Below are positions 1 through 11,520 of a stretch of 64,000 nucleotides of DNA, one piece after another. A program made the position numbers and the translations under genes. Origin of the DNA: Sphingomonadales bacterium 12-68-11 (GTDB lineage Bacteria > Pseudomonadota > Alphaproteobacteria > Sphingomonadales > Sphingomonadaceae); assembly GCA_002279825.1 (NCBI GenBank), contig NCCV01000003.1:124001-188000 (forward strand). The letters are read 5' to 3'. Below the pieces are notes generated by a model. It ran no database searches. It was not told the DNA's origin and worked only from the letters and a program-made list of their open reading frames with translations. Positions within the stretch are counted from its first letter, which is position 1. Each line of letters opens with the position of its first letter.

Positions 1-2570
<2,570 letters not shown>

Positions 2571-2574
<4 letters not shown>

Positions 2575-2951
2575 GCCAGGCGCTCCCGGAACCAGCCGGC
2601 GACTTCATCTTCGGTGAGGCCGCCAGCGGCGAGTTGCTGCATCATCACGGTCGCCTCGGCTTTGTCGAATGTCACTATGGCACCGTTCAGCCGCAGGAAC
2701 AGGCGCGCGACGACCCACGCCGTGCGCTTGTTGCCATCCACGAAAGGATGATTGCGCGCGATGCCAAAAGCATAGGCGGCGGCAAGGCCAGCGAGGTCAG
2801 GCTCGCCATAGTGGAGCTGGTTCTGCGGACGAGCGAGCGCGCTCTCAAGCGCGCCCGCGTCGCGCAAGCCGGCGCCGCCGCCGTGCTCGGACAGTTGACG
2901 CTCATGGATGGCCTCGGCCCAGGCACGAGCGACCCAAGCAATCTCGGTCAT
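2571..2951 (-). CDS. doc: Death-on-curing (Doc/Fic) family toxin
   Basis: Fic-fold protein of 126 residues, the usual length of Doc toxins. The Fic active-site motif HPFVDGNKR is intact at residues 68-76, with the catalytic His first and the phosphate-binding GNKR loop last. Known Doc proteins phosphorylate elongation factor Tu and stop translation; that target is inferred here from the family. Its start overlaps the stop of the upstream AbrB-type gene by four bases (ATGA, 2948-2951), the arrangement expected of a coupled antitoxin-toxin pair. The stop lies inside the last codons of convergent gyrA, with no terminator between them. Nothing suggests inactivation. Confidence 0.9.
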
Positions 2952-3178
2952 TTTGCCAGGACGCGAAGGATGTCGCGATCCTCGTGCATGATCTCCTCGG
3001 CAATCTCCATCGCCCGCGCGAACTCGGGATCGTACTTGCCGATACTGAACTCGCCGTTCGGCCGCTCAACAAGGTGCAACTCGTCACCGAGTTCGACACG
3101 CAAACGCGCGAGCACGTCCTTGGGCAGGATAAGACCGGTCGAATTGCCGACCTTGATGAGCTTGGCTTTTGCGTTCAT
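2948..3178 (-). CDS. AbrB/MazE-type antitoxin of the doc operon
   Basis: Small DNA-binding protein with an N-terminal SpoVT/AbrB swapped-hairpin domain (KVGNSTGLILPKDVLARL, within about residues 10-27) and an acidic C-terminal part likely to wrap the toxin. Such proteins neutralise the partner toxin and repress their own promoter. I chose ATG at 3178 (76 aa). A GTG six codons upstream at 3196 is in frame, but it would place the -10 box inside the gene. From 3178 there is no Shine-Dalgarno sequence: the promoter -10 sits six bases upstream, so the transcript probably starts at or next to the ATG. It overlaps doc by ATGA. The family is clear; the pairing with Doc comes from context. Confidence 0.85.
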   Translation of the reverse strand: MNAKAKLIKVGNSTGLILPKDVLARLRVELGDELHLVERPNGEFSIGKYDPEFARAMEIAEEIMHEDRDILRVLAK

Positions 3179-3184
3179 ACGGTA

Positions 3185-3212
3185 GTTATAATACACCGCT
3201 CTGGGATTTCAA
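3185..3212 (-). promoter_or_regulatory. Sigma-70-like promoter of the toxin-antitoxin operon
   Basis: On the minus strand TTGAAA (3212-3207) is followed after 16 bases by TATAAC (3190-3185). Six bases further comes the ATG at 3178. The match to the housekeeping consensus is good and the AT-rich patch stands out in GC-rich surroundings. A start 6-7 bases after the -10 would give a leaderless mRNA. This is inference from spacing alone. Confidence 0.65.
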
Positions 3213-3907
3213 CCCTCCCGGCTGCTCACCAGCCGCAGCTCGGGCTCGCGCTTGTGCAGTGTGCGGGTGACGCCGGTCGCCACCAGCAGCAAGCCGAGGT
3301 ATGTCAGCGGCCAGATGAACACCTGCGCCGCCACGCTGCCCGCCAGAACCCCGAGTTCCGCTGCGCTCAGCAAGTGGGCGATGACAACCAACACCGCCCC
3401 TGCCCCGACCCGATAACGCGGGAAGCTGCTGGTCCAGGCCGCGCCCGCCATCGCCCCGAGCGCGAGTCCATAGAACGCCGCCGGCTGGGTCAGGCGCGGA
3501 TCGGCGGGCAGCAGCGCCACGAACAGCGGCGTGCCCAGCAGCAGCGCCACTGCGGTCCACTTCTGCGTCTGCGACATCGCCGTGCGCCGGTGACGCAGAT
3601 AGAGCATCAGTGCCACGAGGTGATGCCCGAACCACAGCGCCACCCCGGCCCCGAGATCGAGCCGCAGCGCCATCTCGCCCGCAGAAGCAATTGTCAGCGC
3701 GATCGCCAGCAGCCGGGCGTCCTGGCCCGAATGGCGCAGCCAGGCATAGAGCGCGAGCGCCAGAACCGCGCTGCCGCGCAGCAGAATCAGGTAGAGTTCG
3801 CCGACCGGCGCGGCACGCAGATAGTAATAGGCGAGCGCGGCAAGCACGCTCAGCACGAGCAGCGGGCGTTTCTCGGCGAGCGCGCGGCGCGCTTGGGCTC
3901 TGGGCAT
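3209..3907 (-). CDS. YhhN family membrane protein (lysoplasmalogenase-like)
   Basis: Polytopic inner-membrane protein of 232 residues with about eight hydrophobic segments, matching the YhhN/TMEM86 family. Some members hydrolyse the vinyl-ether bond of lysoplasmalogens; whether this one does cannot be read from the sequence. A longer frame begins at a TTG (3943). I prefer ATG at 3907 because AAGGGA lies a few bases upstream of it and the extra 12 residues are not membrane-like. It diverges from trmFO, with about 50 bases between the two starts. The gene end overlaps the promoter of the neighbouring toxin-antitoxin operon. Confidence 0.75.
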   Translation of the reverse strand: MPRAQARRALAEKRPLLVLSVLAALAYYYLRAAPVGELYLILLRGSAVLALALYAWLRHSGQDARLLAIALTIASAGEMALRLDLGAGVALWFGHHLVALMLYLRHRRTAMSQTQKWTAVALLLGTPLFVALLPADPRLTQPAAFYGLALGAMAGAAWTSSFPRYRVGAGAVLVVIAHLLSAAELGVLAGSVAAQVFIWPLTYLGLLLVATGVTRTLHKREPELRLVSSREG

Positions 3908-3957
3908 CGCGCTTCCCTTGACGCCGAAGGCGAGCGCGAGCAAGCGGCGCTCCTCCT

Positions 3958-5319
3958 ATGGCACACGACGTCCACATCATCGGCGGGGGCCTCGCTGGCA
4001 GCGAAGCCGCCTGGCAACTCGGCCGGCGCGGCGTGCGCGTGCGGCTTTCGGAGATGCGGGGAGGCGGCGACATGACCCCCGCGCACCACACCGACGGGCT
4101 CGCCGAGCTGGTGTGCTCGAACTCGTTCCGCTCGGACGACGACGAGAAGAACGCGGTCGGCCTGCTGCACCACGAGATGCGGCGGCTCGATTCGCTGGTC
4201 ATGCGCGCGGGCGAAGTGGCGCGGGTCCCGGCCGGATCGGCGATGGCGGTCGATCGCGACGTGTTCAGCCGCGAAGTGCAGAGCGCGCTCGAGGCGCTGC
4301 CCGCGGTGGAGGTCGTGCGCGAGCGGATCGATACCCTGCCCGCTGCCGGCTCTGGGGCCGGGCTGACGATCGTCGCCACCGGCCCCCTCACCGCCGCCGC
4401 GCTCGCTGGCAGCATCGCCCAGGCGACGGGCGCCGAAAGCCTGGCGTTCTTCGATGCGATCGCCCCGATCGTCCACCACGACAGCATCGACATGGATGTC
4501 TGCTGGATGGCCGCGCGCTGGGACAAAGGGGGCAAGGACTACATCAACTGTCCGATGACCAGGGACCAGTACCTGGCCTTCCATCAGGGCCTCCTCGACG
4601 GCGAGAAGACCGAGTTCAAGCAGTGGGAAGCCGACACGCCCTATTTCGAAGGCTGCATGCCGATCGAGGTCATGGCCTCGCGCGGGGTCGATACGCTCCG
4701 CTACGGCCCGATGAAGCCGGTCGGGCTCGACAATCCGCACTGGGCGACGGCCGAGCATCCTAGCGGCCGCTGGGCCTATGCGGTCGTCCAGCTGCGCCAG
4801 GACAACAAGCTCGGCACGCTGTGGAACATGGTCGGGTTCCAGACCAAGCTCAAACACGCCGAGCAAGTGCGCCTGTTCCGTACCATCCCGGGGCTCGAGA
4901 ACGCCGAGTTCGCGAGGCTCGGCGGGCTGCACCGCAACACCTTCCTCAACTCGCCGCGCCTGCTCGACCGGCAGCTCCGGCTGAAGAGCGCGCCGCACAT
5001 CCGCTTCGCCGGGCAAGTGACCGGCTGCGAAGGCTATGTCGAAAGCTCTGCGGTCGGGCTGCTTGCGGGGCTGATGGCGGCAGAGGAGCTGGCGGGCGGC
5101 GCCTGGTCCTCCCCTCCCCCGACCAGCGCGATGGGCGCGCTGCTGGGCCACATCACCGGCGATGCCGAGGCCGACGGCTACCAGCCGATGAACGTCAACT
5201 TCGGGCTGTTCCCGCCGCTCCCGGCGACGCACAAGAAGCAGCGCAAGGAAGCCTATACCACCCGCGCCAAGGCCGATTTCGGGGCATGGCTGTCGGCTAT
5301 CGAACGCGTCCCTGCCTAG
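3958..5319 (+). CDS. trmFO: Methylenetetrahydrofolate-tRNA-(uracil-54-C5)-methyltransferase
   Basis: Flavoprotein that makes 5-methyluridine at position 54 in the T-loop of tRNA, using methylene-tetrahydrofolate as carbon donor and FADH2 as reductant. The N-terminal FAD-binding motif [13 protein letters not shown] is at about residues 7-19 and the family signature VCSNSFRSD follows. The C-terminal FAD motif [14 protein letters not shown] is near residue 350. The 453-residue length is typical. The start is the first ATG, directly before the FAD strand; no strong ribosome-binding site precedes it. A palindromic repeat begins ten bases after the stop and separates it from the convergent EF-hand gene. 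Confidence 0.95.
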   Translation: MAHDVHIIGGGLAGSEAAWQLGRRGVRVRLSEMRGGGDMTPAHHTDGLAELVCSNSFRSDDDEKNAVGLLHHEMRRLDSLVMRAGEVARVPAGSAMAVDRDVFSREVQSALEALPAVEVVRERIDTLPAAGSGAGLTIVATGPLTAAALAGSIAQATGAESLAFFDAIAPIVHHDSIDMDVCWMAARWDKGGKDYINCPMTRDQYLAFHQGLLDGEKTEFKQWEADTPYFEGCMPIEVMASRGVDTLRYGPMKPVGLDNPHWATAEHPSGRWAYAVVQLRQDNKLGTLWNMVGFQTKLKHAEQVRLFRTIPGLENAEFARLGGLHRNTFLNSPRLLDRQLRLKSAPHIRFAGQVTGCEGYVESSAVGLLAGLMAAEELAGGAWSSPPPTSAMGALLGHITGDAEADGYQPMNVNFGLFPPLPATHKKQRKEAYTTRAKADFGAWLSAIERVPA

Positions 5320-5328
5320 CGGAAGGCC

Positions 5329-5459
5329 GGTCCTTCGAGACGGGCCTTCGACAAGCTCAGTCCCTCCTCAGGATGAGCGAACATTTTCCATTCCCGCTCA
5401 TCCTGAGGAGGGACTGAGTAGCTCCGAAGGAGCGTAGCGAAGGTCCGTCTCGAAGGACC
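5329..5459. repeat. Palindromic repeat element, copy A
   Basis: Intergenic element of about 131 bases whose two halves are imperfect inverted repeats. The outer ends are GGTCCTTCGAGACGG and its complement; the inner arms are CTCCTCAGGATGAGCG and CGCTCATCCTGAGGAG around a 13-14 base loop. The same core recurs at 28234-28345 and 34394-34534. It sits between the convergent genes trmFO and the EF-hand protein, where it could also end transcription from both sides. No coding potential is claimed. Elements with this core are common in sphingomonad genomes as I remember them. Confidence 0.9.
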
Positions 5460-5476
5460 CTTGCGCGGGAGGGGGA

Positions 5477-5941
5477 CTAGCAGTTGCAGCGCGGCGTGGG
5501 CGTGGGCCGGGGCGCCGTGGTGGCGAACTCAGCGCGGTCGAGTTCGCCGTTGCCATTGCGGTCGGCGCCTTCGAAGCGGTCGACGGTGGTCACCGCCCAT
5601 TCCTCGAAGGTCAGCAGGTTGTTGCCGTCCTTGTCCAGCTCGCGGAAGCCCGCGGTGCGGGTGGACAGCATCTCGTTGCGCGTGATGCGCCGGTCGCGGT
5701 TGCGGTCGTAGCGGAAGAAGCGCTGGTCCTCGCGGGTCAGCGCAGTCGCCTCGGGCGGCGCCGGCCCGCGCAACCCCGCCGCGTTGGCGCTTGGCAGGGC
5801 CTGCGGATCGGGCGCCGGCGCAGGTGCCTCGGGCGGCGGGGCGCCCCGCTCGACTTCAGCACGGCCTTGCAGCCAGAACAGCCCGATGCCTACCAGTAAC
5901 AAGGCCAACACGGCCCCCAGCACCACCCGGTTCATGCGCAT
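5477..5941 (-). CDS. Membrane-anchored EF-hand calcium-binding protein
   Basis: Protein of 154 residues with an N-terminal hydrophobic segment (about residues 5-25) that is either an uncleaved anchor or a signal peptide. A proline/alanine-rich linker follows, then three EF-hand-like loops: DRNRDRRITRNE, DKDGNNLLTFEE and DRNGNGELDRAE. The second and third loops keep the Asp/Asn and final Glu positions expected for calcium ligands; the first is poorer in acidic residues. A periplasmic calcium-binding role is inferred. The start is the first of two near ATGs (5941 and 5935), preceded by a run of G. The C-terminus ends RCNC. The specific function is unknown. Confidence 0.75.
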   Translation of the reverse strand: MRMNRVVLGAVLALLLVGIGLFWLQGRAEVERGAPPPEAPAPAPDPQALPSANAAGLRGPAPPEATALTREDQRFFRYDRNRDRRITRNEMLSTRTAGFRELDKDGNNLLTFEEWAVTTVDRFEGADRNGNGELDRAEFATTAPRPTPTPRCNC

Positions 5942-5962
5942 ATCCCCCCGGTTTCGGGCAGG

Positions 5963-6637
5963 CTACCGCCCCGACAGGCCGATCCGCAAGGCGAGAAGCA
6001 CGCTGCGCGGCCCGGACAGCAGCGCGCCCCCTCCCCGCTCGAGCGCGGCGGCGCCGAGCGCGGCCAGCACCGCCAGCGCGCGCAGCGAGGCCGGCAGGCG
6101 CGGCGGGGGGCCCTTCGCGCGGCCGTATTCGACCACCAGTTCGCGTTCCGCGCCGTCGCCCAAGTGCTCGGCGAGATCGGCGAGCGCCCAGATCTCGGCC
6201 GCGTCCGCCGCCGCCGCTTCGTCGGCCGCGCCGAGCTGGCGGGCGAGCGCGGCGAATCCGTTGGCGCGGCCCGCCACGAACGCGGCGATCGCGGCGGGCG
6301 TGAGCGCATCGGCGAGCAGCGATTCCCATGCATCGGGCAGGCCCGCAAGCGCGCTCGGGTCGCGCCAGCCCGACAAAGCCGACAATAAAGGTTCGCCCGC
6401 CGGCCAGGCGTTAACCGGTTTGCCAAGGGTTTCGCGCCACCAGGCGAGCCGCAGCTGCACGGTCAGCGGCTCGCGCCGAGCCCGCAGAATCGCCGCCAAC
6501 CGGGCGTCAAGCGCGAGAAAGGCATGGGTCGCGGTCCGCGCGCGCGCAGGCGCATAGGACAGCGCGAGGCGCTGCGGCAGAGGCAGATCGGCCGTGGAAA
6601 GGCCGCTCACACCCGTATCCGCGTAACCCTGCGGCAT
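5963..6637 (-). CDS. Squalene/phytoene synthase family protein (short form)
   Basis: Alanine-rich helical protein of 224 residues with the QLRLAWWRETL helix typical of the short squalene/phytoene-synthase-like family, which includes the complex I assembly factor NDUFAF6. The aspartate-rich motifs that bind prenyl diphosphate in true synthases are not evident, so prenyl transfer is doubtful. In alphaproteobacteria such genes are usually annotated only by family. The start is ATG 6635-6637. It lies 21 bases upstream of the EF-hand gene on the same strand and diverges from the TadG-like gene. A role in complex I assembly would fit the family and the nuo operon in this window, but it is speculative. 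Confidence 0.7.
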   Translation of the reverse strand: MPQGYADTGVSGLSTADLPLPQRLALSYAPARARTATHAFLALDARLAAILRARREPLTVQLRLAWWRETLGKPVNAWPAGEPLLSALSGWRDPSALAGLPDAWESLLADALTPAAIAAFVAGRANGFAALARQLGAADEAAAADAAEIWALADLAEHLGDGAERELVVEYGRAKGPPPRLPASLRALAVLAALGAAALERGGGALLSGPRSVLLALRIGLSGR

Positions 6638-6729
6638 AACGTGATCTTAACCGCGAGGCTCAAAAGGATGCTCATTCGCCTGCGTTAAGCCGGAGGTGGA
6701 CGGGTGTATAGGACACAGCGGGGCAATCC

Positions 6730-8820
6730 ATGAGGGATGCGAAGCACGGCCGTTCGGGGCACACGGAGGTTGGCCCGCGTTCGGCGTTCATGCGGCGGCT
6801 GCGGCGCGATACGGCGGGTAACGTCCTGCCGCTGACCGCCGGGGTGGTGATCGTGCTGGCCGGGCTGGTCGGCGGCGGCGTGGATATGGCGCGCGCTTAC
6901 AAGGCAGAGCGCCGGCTCCAGGCCGCCTGCGACGCCGGCGTGCTGGCCGGCCGCCGCGCGGTCGGTGCCAACGGCTTCGATACCGCCGCGACCGCCCAGG
7001 CCAACGCCTATTTCACCGCCAACTACGACCTTGCTTCGCAAGGAACGACGGGCACGACATTCCTGCCCAGCACCGAGGACGATGGCAATACCATCGAGGG
7101 CACCGCCAGCGCCACGCTGCCCACCGTGATCATGAAGATCTTCGGCTACAACACGATCCCGCTCGCCGTCAGCTGCACCGCGTCGATGGGCGTCGGCAAC
7201 AGCGACATCGTGTTCATCCTCGATAACACCTTCTCGATGAACTGGCGGCCGGATGCGGACAGCCTCCCTGCCAACGCTTCGGGATCGCGCATTTTCGCGC
7301 TGCGAGCGGCAATGAAGAGCTTCTTCGATACCGTCCACACCGCTACCGACGGGACCAACGCGCGCATCCGCTACGGATTCGTGCCCTATTCGAGCACGGC
7401 TAATGTCGGCAAGCTGCTCTACGATCTCGATCCGAGCTATCTTACCGACAGCATCACCGTGCCGTCACTGCAACTGGTCAACTGGAACGCGACCCCGGTC
7501 GCGACCTGGACCGACACGAACCCGACTTTCACAAGCGCAACTCAAGTCCAGAACTGGACCAACATCAGCAGCCAGTATCCGAACCCCAACGGCGATACGA
7601 ACTGCAACGCCGCGAAGCCGGCGGATACCGCCTGGGCGGACTACGGCTCGGCCACGACGAACATCAGCTTCTCGATGGAAGCCGACACTGATGGCAGCCT
7701 GGTCCAGGTCAAGACGACCGGGACGCACCAGCCGCAGCGGCGCTCGCTTTATCGCTGTAACAGCCGGCGCATCCAGGAACGGATCGAGGCGCGCGAACGC
7801 CGCAGTTCGAGCTATGAAAAGCGGACTCCGATTGCGGTCACGACATCGGGCACGACGTTCGCGAACGCGGTCCTGATGAACCGCACTTTCAGCACCTCGA
7901 CCTACAAGACGCAGGTGGCCGTAACGCATCCGATCGGGATCGCCAGTAACGGCACCCAAAGCGCGAATGTCAGCTCGACCTGGGCGGGGTGCGTCATCGA
8001 GCGGTCTTCGACCCCTGCCGCGACGCACTCGTTCACGTCGCTCGTCGCGGGCATCGTCGGAAGCGACGGCGTCACCCCGCTGGATATGAATATCGATGCG
8101 GCTCCGACCTCCGACTTCAACACCAAGTGGCAGCCGCAGTGGTGGCAGGTTACGTTCGGGCGCGACGTCAACACCGCACAGTACGAAAACCTGGACGACA
8201 ACGGAAACGGCTCGGTCTCGACCGGCAGCGGGTCCGAGTACGAGGAAAACGTCTCGCTTTTCAATCGCCAGAGCACCAACGGCGCCGCATCGTACTGCCC
8301 GTACCAGTCGCAGCTGCTCACGGCGATGACCGAGACCAGCTTCGACGCCTATGTCGATGCTATGACCGTGACATCCTACGGGACCTATCACGACACCGGG
8401 CTGCTATGGGGCGCTCGGCTCAGCTCGCCGACGGGCATTTTCGCGTCCAACGTCAACCTCGAACCGAGCAACGGGGCGACCGTCTCGCGCCACGTGATCT
8501 TCATGACCGACGGCGACCAACAGGCGTTCGACGATGTGAACTCGCTGTGGGGCATGGAGTGGATGGACCGACGGATCGTCGGGACCAGCGCACTCAGCAA
8601 TGCCAACGCGCGGCACCTGAGCCGTTCCGCGGCGCTGTGCGAAGCGATCAAGGCGCGCGGCATTCGGCTGTGGGTCGTAGCGTTCGGCACCAGTCTGCAG
8701 ACGTGGATGTCGACCTGCGCCTCGCCCGACAGCAGCTTCGAGGCCGACGATGCCGCCGAACTCGAAGAGCATTTCCAGGAAATCGCCAACCAAGTCGGCG
8801 AACTGCGAGTGACGCTATGA
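6730..8820 (+). CDS. TadG-like pilus/secretion protein with von Willebrand A domain
   Basis: Protein of 696 residues with one N-terminal membrane helix (about 32-52) preceded by a basic segment RRLRRDTAGN, as in TadG/Flp-associated proteins. A von Willebrand A-type domain begins near residue 158. Its metal-site motif DNTFS is at 165-169, with a downstream Thr-Asp in IFMTDGDQQ. TadG proteins are envelope components of tight-adherence loci. This is the first of three genes joined by ATGA overlaps; none of the export machinery (CpaF, CpaC, prepilin) is in the window. The start is ATG at 6730, 92 bases from the divergent neighbour. Confidence 0.8.
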   Translation: MRDAKHGRSGHTEVGPRSAFMRRLRRDTAGNVLPLTAGVVIVLAGLVGGGVDMARAYKAERRLQAACDAGVLAGRRAVGANGFDTAATAQANAYFTANYDLASQGTTGTTFLPSTEDDGNTIEGTASATLPTVIMKIFGYNTIPLAVSCTASMGVGNSDIVFILDNTFSMNWRPDADSLPANASGSRIFALRAAMKSFFDTVHTATDGTNARIRYGFVPYSSTANVGKLLYDLDPSYLTDSITVPSLQLVNWNATPVATWTDTNPTFTSATQVQNWTNISSQYPNPNGDTNCNAAKPADTAWADYGSATTNISFSMEADTDGSLVQVKTTGTHQPQRRSLYRCNSRRIQERIEARERRSSSYEKRTPIAVTTSGTTFANAVLMNRTFSTSTYKTQVAVTHPIGIASNGTQSANVSSTWAGCVIERSSTPAATHSFTSLVAGIVGSDGVTPLDMNIDAAPTSDFNTKWQPQWWQVTFGRDVNTAQYENLDDNGNGSVSTGSGSEYEENVSLFNRQSTNGAASYCPYQSQLLTAMTETSFDAYVDAMTVTSYGTYHDTGLLWGARLSSPTGIFASNVNLEPSNGATVSRHVIFMTDGDQQAFDDVNSLWGMEWMDRRIVGTSALSNANARHLSRSAALCEAIKARGIRLWVVAFGTSLQTWMSTCASPDSSFEADDAAELEEHFQEIANQVGELRVTL

Positions 8821-9470
8821 CCGAGACCGGCTCCCTCCCCATCGCCGCCACGATGACGCGCCTGCTGCGCTCGCGGCACGGCATCGCCGCGACCGAGTTC
8901 GGGCTGATCGCGCCGGTGTTTTTCCTGTTCATCTTCGGCATGTTCCACCTCGGGCACATGGTCTACGCCAAGGCCGTGTTCGAAGGCGCGGTCGAGCGCG
9001 CGGCGCGCGAATCCTCTCTCGAGACCGCTGACACCGACGACGCCGACGATATGGTCGAGGACATGGTCAAGCCGATCCTGCCCGGGGTGGTGTTGACCAC
9101 GACGCGGACCAGTTATTACGACTTTGCCGATATTGCCCGTCCTGAAAAGTGGACCGACAACAAAGGCAAGAACTCTTCCGGCCAGTGGATCGACTATCCC
9201 GGCCGCAACAACGGCATCTGCGACCAGGGCGAAGCCTACATCGACGAAAACCGCTCCGGCCAGTGGGAATCGGACATCGGAACCCAGGGCAATGGCGGAG
9301 CGGGCGACGTGATCCTTTACACCGTCAAGGCCACCTACACCCCGATCTTCAAGGTCCCGTTCCTGCCGGCACAGTGGACCGACAAGCAACTCGTCGCGAC
9401 GGCAGTCAAAAAGAACCAGCCGTTCGGCAACCAGACCAGGTACGCCGCCACCGCGGGGACTTGCACATGA
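8817..9470 (+). CDS. TadE-like pilus assembly protein
   Basis: Protein of 217 residues with the TadE-type N-terminus: a short basic leader, then HGIAATEFGLIAPVFFLF, a prepilin-like hydrophobic helix with the conserved Glu (about residues 21-45). The rest is predicted to be outside the inner membrane and contains Asn/Gly-rich stretches. TadE proteins are pseudopilins processed by a prepilin peptidase in tad systems; processing here is inferred. It overlaps the TadG-like stop and the next TadE-like start by ATGA, so the three are almost certainly cotranslated. The start was set by the overlap; the frame is open far upstream but only as a shadow of the previous gene. Confidence 0.8.
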   Translation: MTETGSLPIAATMTRLLRSRHGIAATEFGLIAPVFFLFIFGMFHLGHMVYAKAVFEGAVERAARESSLETADTDDADDMVEDMVKPILPGVVLTTTRTSYYDFADIARPEKWTDNKGKNSSGQWIDYPGRNNGICDQGEAYIDENRSGQWESDIGTQGNGGAGDVILYTVKATYTPIFKVPFLPAQWTDKQLVATAVKKNQPFGNQTRYAATAGTCT

Positions 9471-10141
9471 CGCCGCCGCCCGCTTTGCCCGCCGCCGCGC
9501 CGCGCCGCCCCGCGCGGTTGCTTGACGCGCTGCGCCGCGACGAGTCCGGCATCTCGATGGTCGAGTTCGGGCTGTCGCTGCCGATGCTGGTGGCGCTGGG
9601 CATGTACGGCATCGAGATCGCCAACATGACCACCACCAACATGCAGATCAGCCAGCTTGCGCTGGCGGTGGCTGACAATGCCTCGCGGCTCGGCCAGACC
9701 GACAACAGCGCGGTCTCCCCGACCATCGCCGAGAGCGAGATCGCTGCGGTCATGTCCGGGGCGCTGCGCCAGGGCTCCGGGCTCAAGGTCCAGCAGAAGG
9801 GCCGGATCATCCTGTCCAGCCTCGAGAAGCACACCAACGGGCGGCAATACATCCACTGGCAGCGCTGTACGGGCGATCTCGTGCGCGTCTCCGCATACGG
9901 CAATGACACGACCAACAACGGTCTCACCGGCATTGCCTGGGACGGCATGGGCCAGCCGGGCCGCAAGGTTGCGGCCAACACCGGCCAGGCGGTCATGTTC
10001 GTCGAGGTCGTCTACGAATACCAGCCGCTGTTCGGCACGATGTTCGTGTCCGGGCGCGAGTTCCGCCACGAGGCAGCGTTCATTGTGCGCGACGACCGCA
10101 ACCTGGCGAGCACTTCGGGCACCAACACCCTGACCTGTTGA
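9467..10141 (+). CDS. TadE-like pilus assembly protein (second copy)
   Basis: Protein of 224 residues with a proline/alanine-rich leader, then DESGISMVEFGLSLPMLVA (about residues 25-43), the TadE-type helix with Glu at position five of the hydrophobic stretch. The remainder is a soluble domain with no motif I recognise. It overlaps the preceding gene by ATGA. It converges on pdhB with 13 bases between the stops and no visible terminator. The two TadE-like proteins share the N-terminal architecture but little of the rest, so they look like distinct minor pseudopilins and not a fresh duplication. Confidence 0.8.
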   Translation: MTPPPALPAAAPRRPARLLDALRRDESGISMVEFGLSLPMLVALGMYGIEIANMTTTNMQISQLALAVADNASRLGQTDNSAVSPTIAESEIAAVMSGALRQGSGLKVQQKGRIILSSLEKHTNGRQYIHWQRCTGDLVRVSAYGNDTTNNGLTGIAWDGMGQPGRKVAANTGQAVMFVEVVYEYQPLFGTMFVSGREFRHEAAFIVRDDRNLASTSGTNTLTC

Positions 10142-10154
10142 TCGCTAGCCGCGC

Positions 10155-11519
10155 TCAGCCCCGGTAGCACACCTTGCGCGCCGCTTCGGCGATGCGCGGC
10201 GCGTCGATCAGCGCGAGCGCTTCGAGGTTGGCAGCATAGGGTAGCGGCACGTCCTCGTTGCACACCCGCAGCACCGGCGCATCGAGGTGGTCGAAGCCGT
10301 CCTCCATGCAGATCGCGACGATCTCCGAAGCGATCGAGCACTGCGGCCAGCCTTCCTCAGCGATGATCAGGCGGTTGGTCTTGGCGAGGCTGGCGAGCAC
10401 CGTCTCCCGGTCGAGCGGGCGCAGCGTGCGCAAGTCGATGACTTCGGCCTCGATGCCCTCGCCCGCCAGCGTCTCGGCCGCCTCGAGCGCGAGCCCGACG
10501 GCAATCGAATAGCTGACGATCGTCACGTCGCTGCCTTCGCGCATGATCCGCGCCTTGCCGATCGGCAGCACGTGATCGTCGAGCTGGGCCAGTTCGAAGC
10601 TGCGGCCGTAAACCAGCTCGTTCTCAAGGAACACCACCGGGTCGTCGCTGCGGATCGCGGCCTTGAGCAGGCCCTTCGCATCCGACGCGTCATAGGGCGC
10701 GATCACGATCAGCCCGGGGACGCTGGCATACCAGGGCCCGTAGTTCTGGCTGTGCTGCGCGCCGACCCGGCTGGCGGCGCCGTTGGGGCCGCGGAACACT
10801 ACGGGGCAGCGCATTTGCCCGCCCGACATGTAATTGGTCTTGGCCGCCGAGTTGATGATGTGGTCGATCGCCTGCATCGCGAAGTTGAAGGTCATGAACT
10901 CGACCACGGGACGCAGCCCGCCCATCGCCGCGCCGGTGCCGATGCCGGCGAAGCCGTATTCGGTGATCGGGGTGTCGATCACCCGGCGCGGGCCGAATTC
11001 CTCGAGCAGGCCCTGCGTGACCTTGTAGGCGCCCTGGTACTCGGCGACTTCCTCGCCCATCACGAACACGCGGTCGTCGCGGCGCATTTCCTCGGCCATC
11101 GCGTCGCGCAGCGCTTCGCGCACGGTAACCTTGATCATATTGCTGCCAGCGGGAATCTCGGGATCGGCCGCGCGCGGGGCAGGTGCGGGTTTGCTGACCG
11201 CCGGTGGCGCTTCGGCCGCCACAGGCTCGGCGGCCGGCGTCTCGGCCTTCGGCGCCGGAGCAGGCGGGGATGCGTCTTCGCCCTCGCCCGCCAAGGTAGC
11301 GATGACGGTGCCGACCTTTACGTTCTCGCTGCCTTCGGGGACCAGGATCTTGCCGACGGTGCCTTCGTCGATCGATTCGAATTCCATCGTCGCCTTGTCG
11401 GTCTCGATCTCGGCGAGCACGTCGCCGGAGGCGACTTTATCGCCTTCCTTGACCAGCCACTTGGCGAGCGTGCCTTCCTCCATGGTCGGCGACAGCGCGG
11501 GCATCTTGAGCTCGATCAT
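10155..11519 (-). CDS. pdhB: Pyruvate dehydrogenase E1 component, beta subunit, with lipoyl domain
   Basis: Beta subunit of the thiamine-diphosphate-dependent E1 that decarboxylates pyruvate and passes the acetyl group to lipoamide. An N-terminal lipoyl domain (about residues 1-80) carries the lipoylated lysine in [10 protein letters not shown] (Lys42). A Pro/Ala-rich linker leads to the transketolase-type domain from about residue 130. This lipoyl-E1-beta fusion is typical of alphaproteobacteria. The frame stays open upstream into pdhA, but the start is ATG 11519, one base after the pdhA stop. The 454-residue length is typical. The E2 and E3 genes are not in the window. Confidence 0.96.
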   Translation of the reverse strand: MIELKMPALSPTMEEGTLAKWLVKEGDKVASGDVLAEIETDKATMEFESIDEGTVGKILVPEGSENVKVGTVIATLAGEGEDASPPAPAPKAETPAAEPVAAEAPPAVSKPAPAPRAADPEIPAGSNMIKVTVREALRDAMAEEMRRDDRVFVMGEEVAEYQGAYKVTQGLLEEFGPRRVIDTPITEYGFAGIGTGAAMGGLRPVVEFMTFNFAMQAIDHIINSAAKTNYMSGGQMRCPVVFRGPNGAASRVGAQHSQNYGPWYASVPGLIVIAPYDASDAKGLLKAAIRSDDPVVFLENELVYGRSFELAQLDDHVLPIGKARIMREGSDVTIVSYSIAVGLALEAAETLAGEGIEAEVIDLRTLRPLDRETVLASLAKTNRLIIAEEGWPQCSIASEIVAICMEDGFDHLDAPVLRVCNEDVPLPYAANLEALALIDAPRIAEAARKVCYRG

Positions 11520-11520
11520 C

